From an uncultured Gammaproteobacteria bacterium (GTDB lineage: Bacteria > Pseudomonadota > Gammaproteobacteria > Pseudomonadales > Pseudohongiellaceae), in the NCBI GenBank assembly GCA_903926285.1, contig CAIYIP010000269.1, forward strand, positions 1 to 15,620: a DNA stretch of 15,620 nt, written 5' to 3'. Position numbers and translations under genes: made by a program. The notes under the pieces were generated by a model. The model was not told where the DNA came from. It searched no databases and saw nothing but the letters and a program-made list of their open reading frames with translations. Every line of letters begins with the position of its first letter. Position 1 is the stretch's first letter. This document shows, piece by piece, positions 15,203-15,620 of this stretch.

Positions 15203-15436
15203 TCAATTGCAGCCGCAACCGCCACCACTGGCGCTGTTGCCGCCACTGGATGCTTCCTTGCTGAAATAAATATGATTGTTGAGCGTGGTTTCGAGTGGAT
15301 CTGCATCAAGCGCCATTTCGGGACGTGCCAATGTGCCGCGCTCCCAGGCTGCAACCGGAGTGCACGCAGAAAGACTGCCCGCCAGAATTATCGCGACTGC
15401 AAGCGTTATCAACTTATTCATGACACTAAACTTCAT
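15203..15436 (-). CDS. DUF4266-type small lipoprotein with C-terminal Gly-Cys-Gly-Cys-Asn
   Basis: A 77-residue predicted lipoprotein of unknown function. The hydrophobic signal (about 8-22) ends in lipobox LSAC, so Cys25 is the expected lipidated residue; Thr at +2 favours the outer membrane. A conserved-looking core WERGTLARPEMALDADP (31-47) and NNHIYFSKEASSGG (53-66) lead to a glycine-rich tail GGGCGCN ending the protein, with Cys74 and Cys76. This layout matches the DUF4266 family as I remember it. ATG 15434-15436 has GAGAG about eight bases upstream; a longer frame reaches 15487 but overlaps the thioredoxin gene. It lies 10 bases after that gene and 11 before the outer-membrane protein gene, so the three are one transcription unit. 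The Cys-Gly-Cys could bind metal, form a strained disulfide or be modified; none is shown. Confidence 0.8.
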   Translation of the reverse strand: MKFSVMNKLITLAVAIILAGSLSACTPVAAWERGTLARPEMALDADPLETTLNNHIYFSKEASSGGNSASGGGCGCN

Positions 15437-15446
15437 GGCATTCTCT

Positions 15447-15620
15447 CTAGGGAGTTTCTGCAAGCAGTTTCTGGACTTCATCAGCAATCATGTCGATGTC
15501 GCTGCGCTTGAAGCCACTGTGCATTAGACGCACCTTGCCGGCTTTGTCGACGAGATAGGAAGTGGGCATACCTTTGACACCATAGAGTGCCGTGGTCTTT
15601 CCTTCAGGGTCACTCAACAG
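15447..15620 (-). CDS. TlpA-like thioredoxin-fold protein, C-terminal part (5' end outside window)
   Basis: The minus strand is open from the window edge for 57 codons and ends at TAG 15447-15449. The visible part contains YGVKGMPTSYLVDKAGKV, the cis-proline loop and following strand typical of TlpA/ResA-like periplasmic thioredoxins. It ends with a helix, DIDMIADEVQKLLAE. The CxxC active site would lie further upstream and cannot be seen, so activity as reductase versus oxidase is unknown. Ten bases separate it from the lipoprotein gene, so it probably works on that protein or its partners in the periplasm. It is too short to appear as a complete ORF; I found it by translating the edge. Confidence 0.83.
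   Translation of the reverse strand: MLSDPEGKTTALYGVKGMPTSYLVDKAGKVRLMHSGFKRSDIDMIADEVQKLLAETP

Overview
This window looks like a chromosomal segment of a gammaproteobacterium of moderate GC content. The plus-strand series rplS, dsbC, hom, thrC, recJ matches the order I recall from Pseudomonas and its relatives, and in part from E. coli (xerD-dsbC-recJ). The proteins also fit: DsbC with a CPYC site, a Pseudomonas-type homoserine dehydrogenase with a C-terminal ACT domain, and a 576-residue RecJ. The species cannot be named from sequence alone. I see no tRNA, rRNA, insertion sequence, prophage or CRISPR array.

Positions 1-4039 (plus strand) hold the 3' end of rplS (ribosomal protein L19), then dsbC (periplasmic disulfide isomerase), hom and thrC (aspartate to threonine pathway). 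hom probably starts at a TTG and thrC at a GTG. A single-PDZ HtrA/Deg-type serine protease lies at 4052-5122 on the minus strand, convergent with thrC. Upstream of it is a good match to an envelope-stress (sigma-E/AlgU) promoter. A roughly 425-base intergenic leader follows. It holds an extended -10 promoter, a possible 29-residue small ORF and a tight hairpin, and leads into recJ (5549-7279). Next on the plus strand are an MFS exporter (7332-8561) and a seven-bladed beta-propeller lipoprotein (8648-9793) that resembles the family linked to PQQ-dependent catabolism.

Positions 9829-15620 (minus strand) form one closely packed unidirectional gene run. In transcription order it holds the C-terminal end of a TlpA-like thioredoxin, a 77-residue DUF4266-type lipoprotein ending in Gly-Cys-Gly-Cys-Asn, a DUF3570-type outer-membrane beta-barrel, and then pgl, edd, eda and glk. 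The last four encode a nearly complete glucose-to-pyruvate/glyceraldehyde-3-phosphate Entner-Doudoroff route. Glucokinase makes glucose-6-P, Pgl opens the lactone made by a G6P dehydrogenase encoded elsewhere, Edd makes KDPG and Eda splits it. eda and glk overlap by four bases (ATGA).

The least understood part is the thioredoxin/DUF4266/DUF3570 envelope module at the right edge. It appears to be a conserved but uncharacterised redox or metal-handling set, here joined to central sugar catabolism. The window cuts it off, so its first gene and any partner, such as an ApbE flavin transferase, lie outside.
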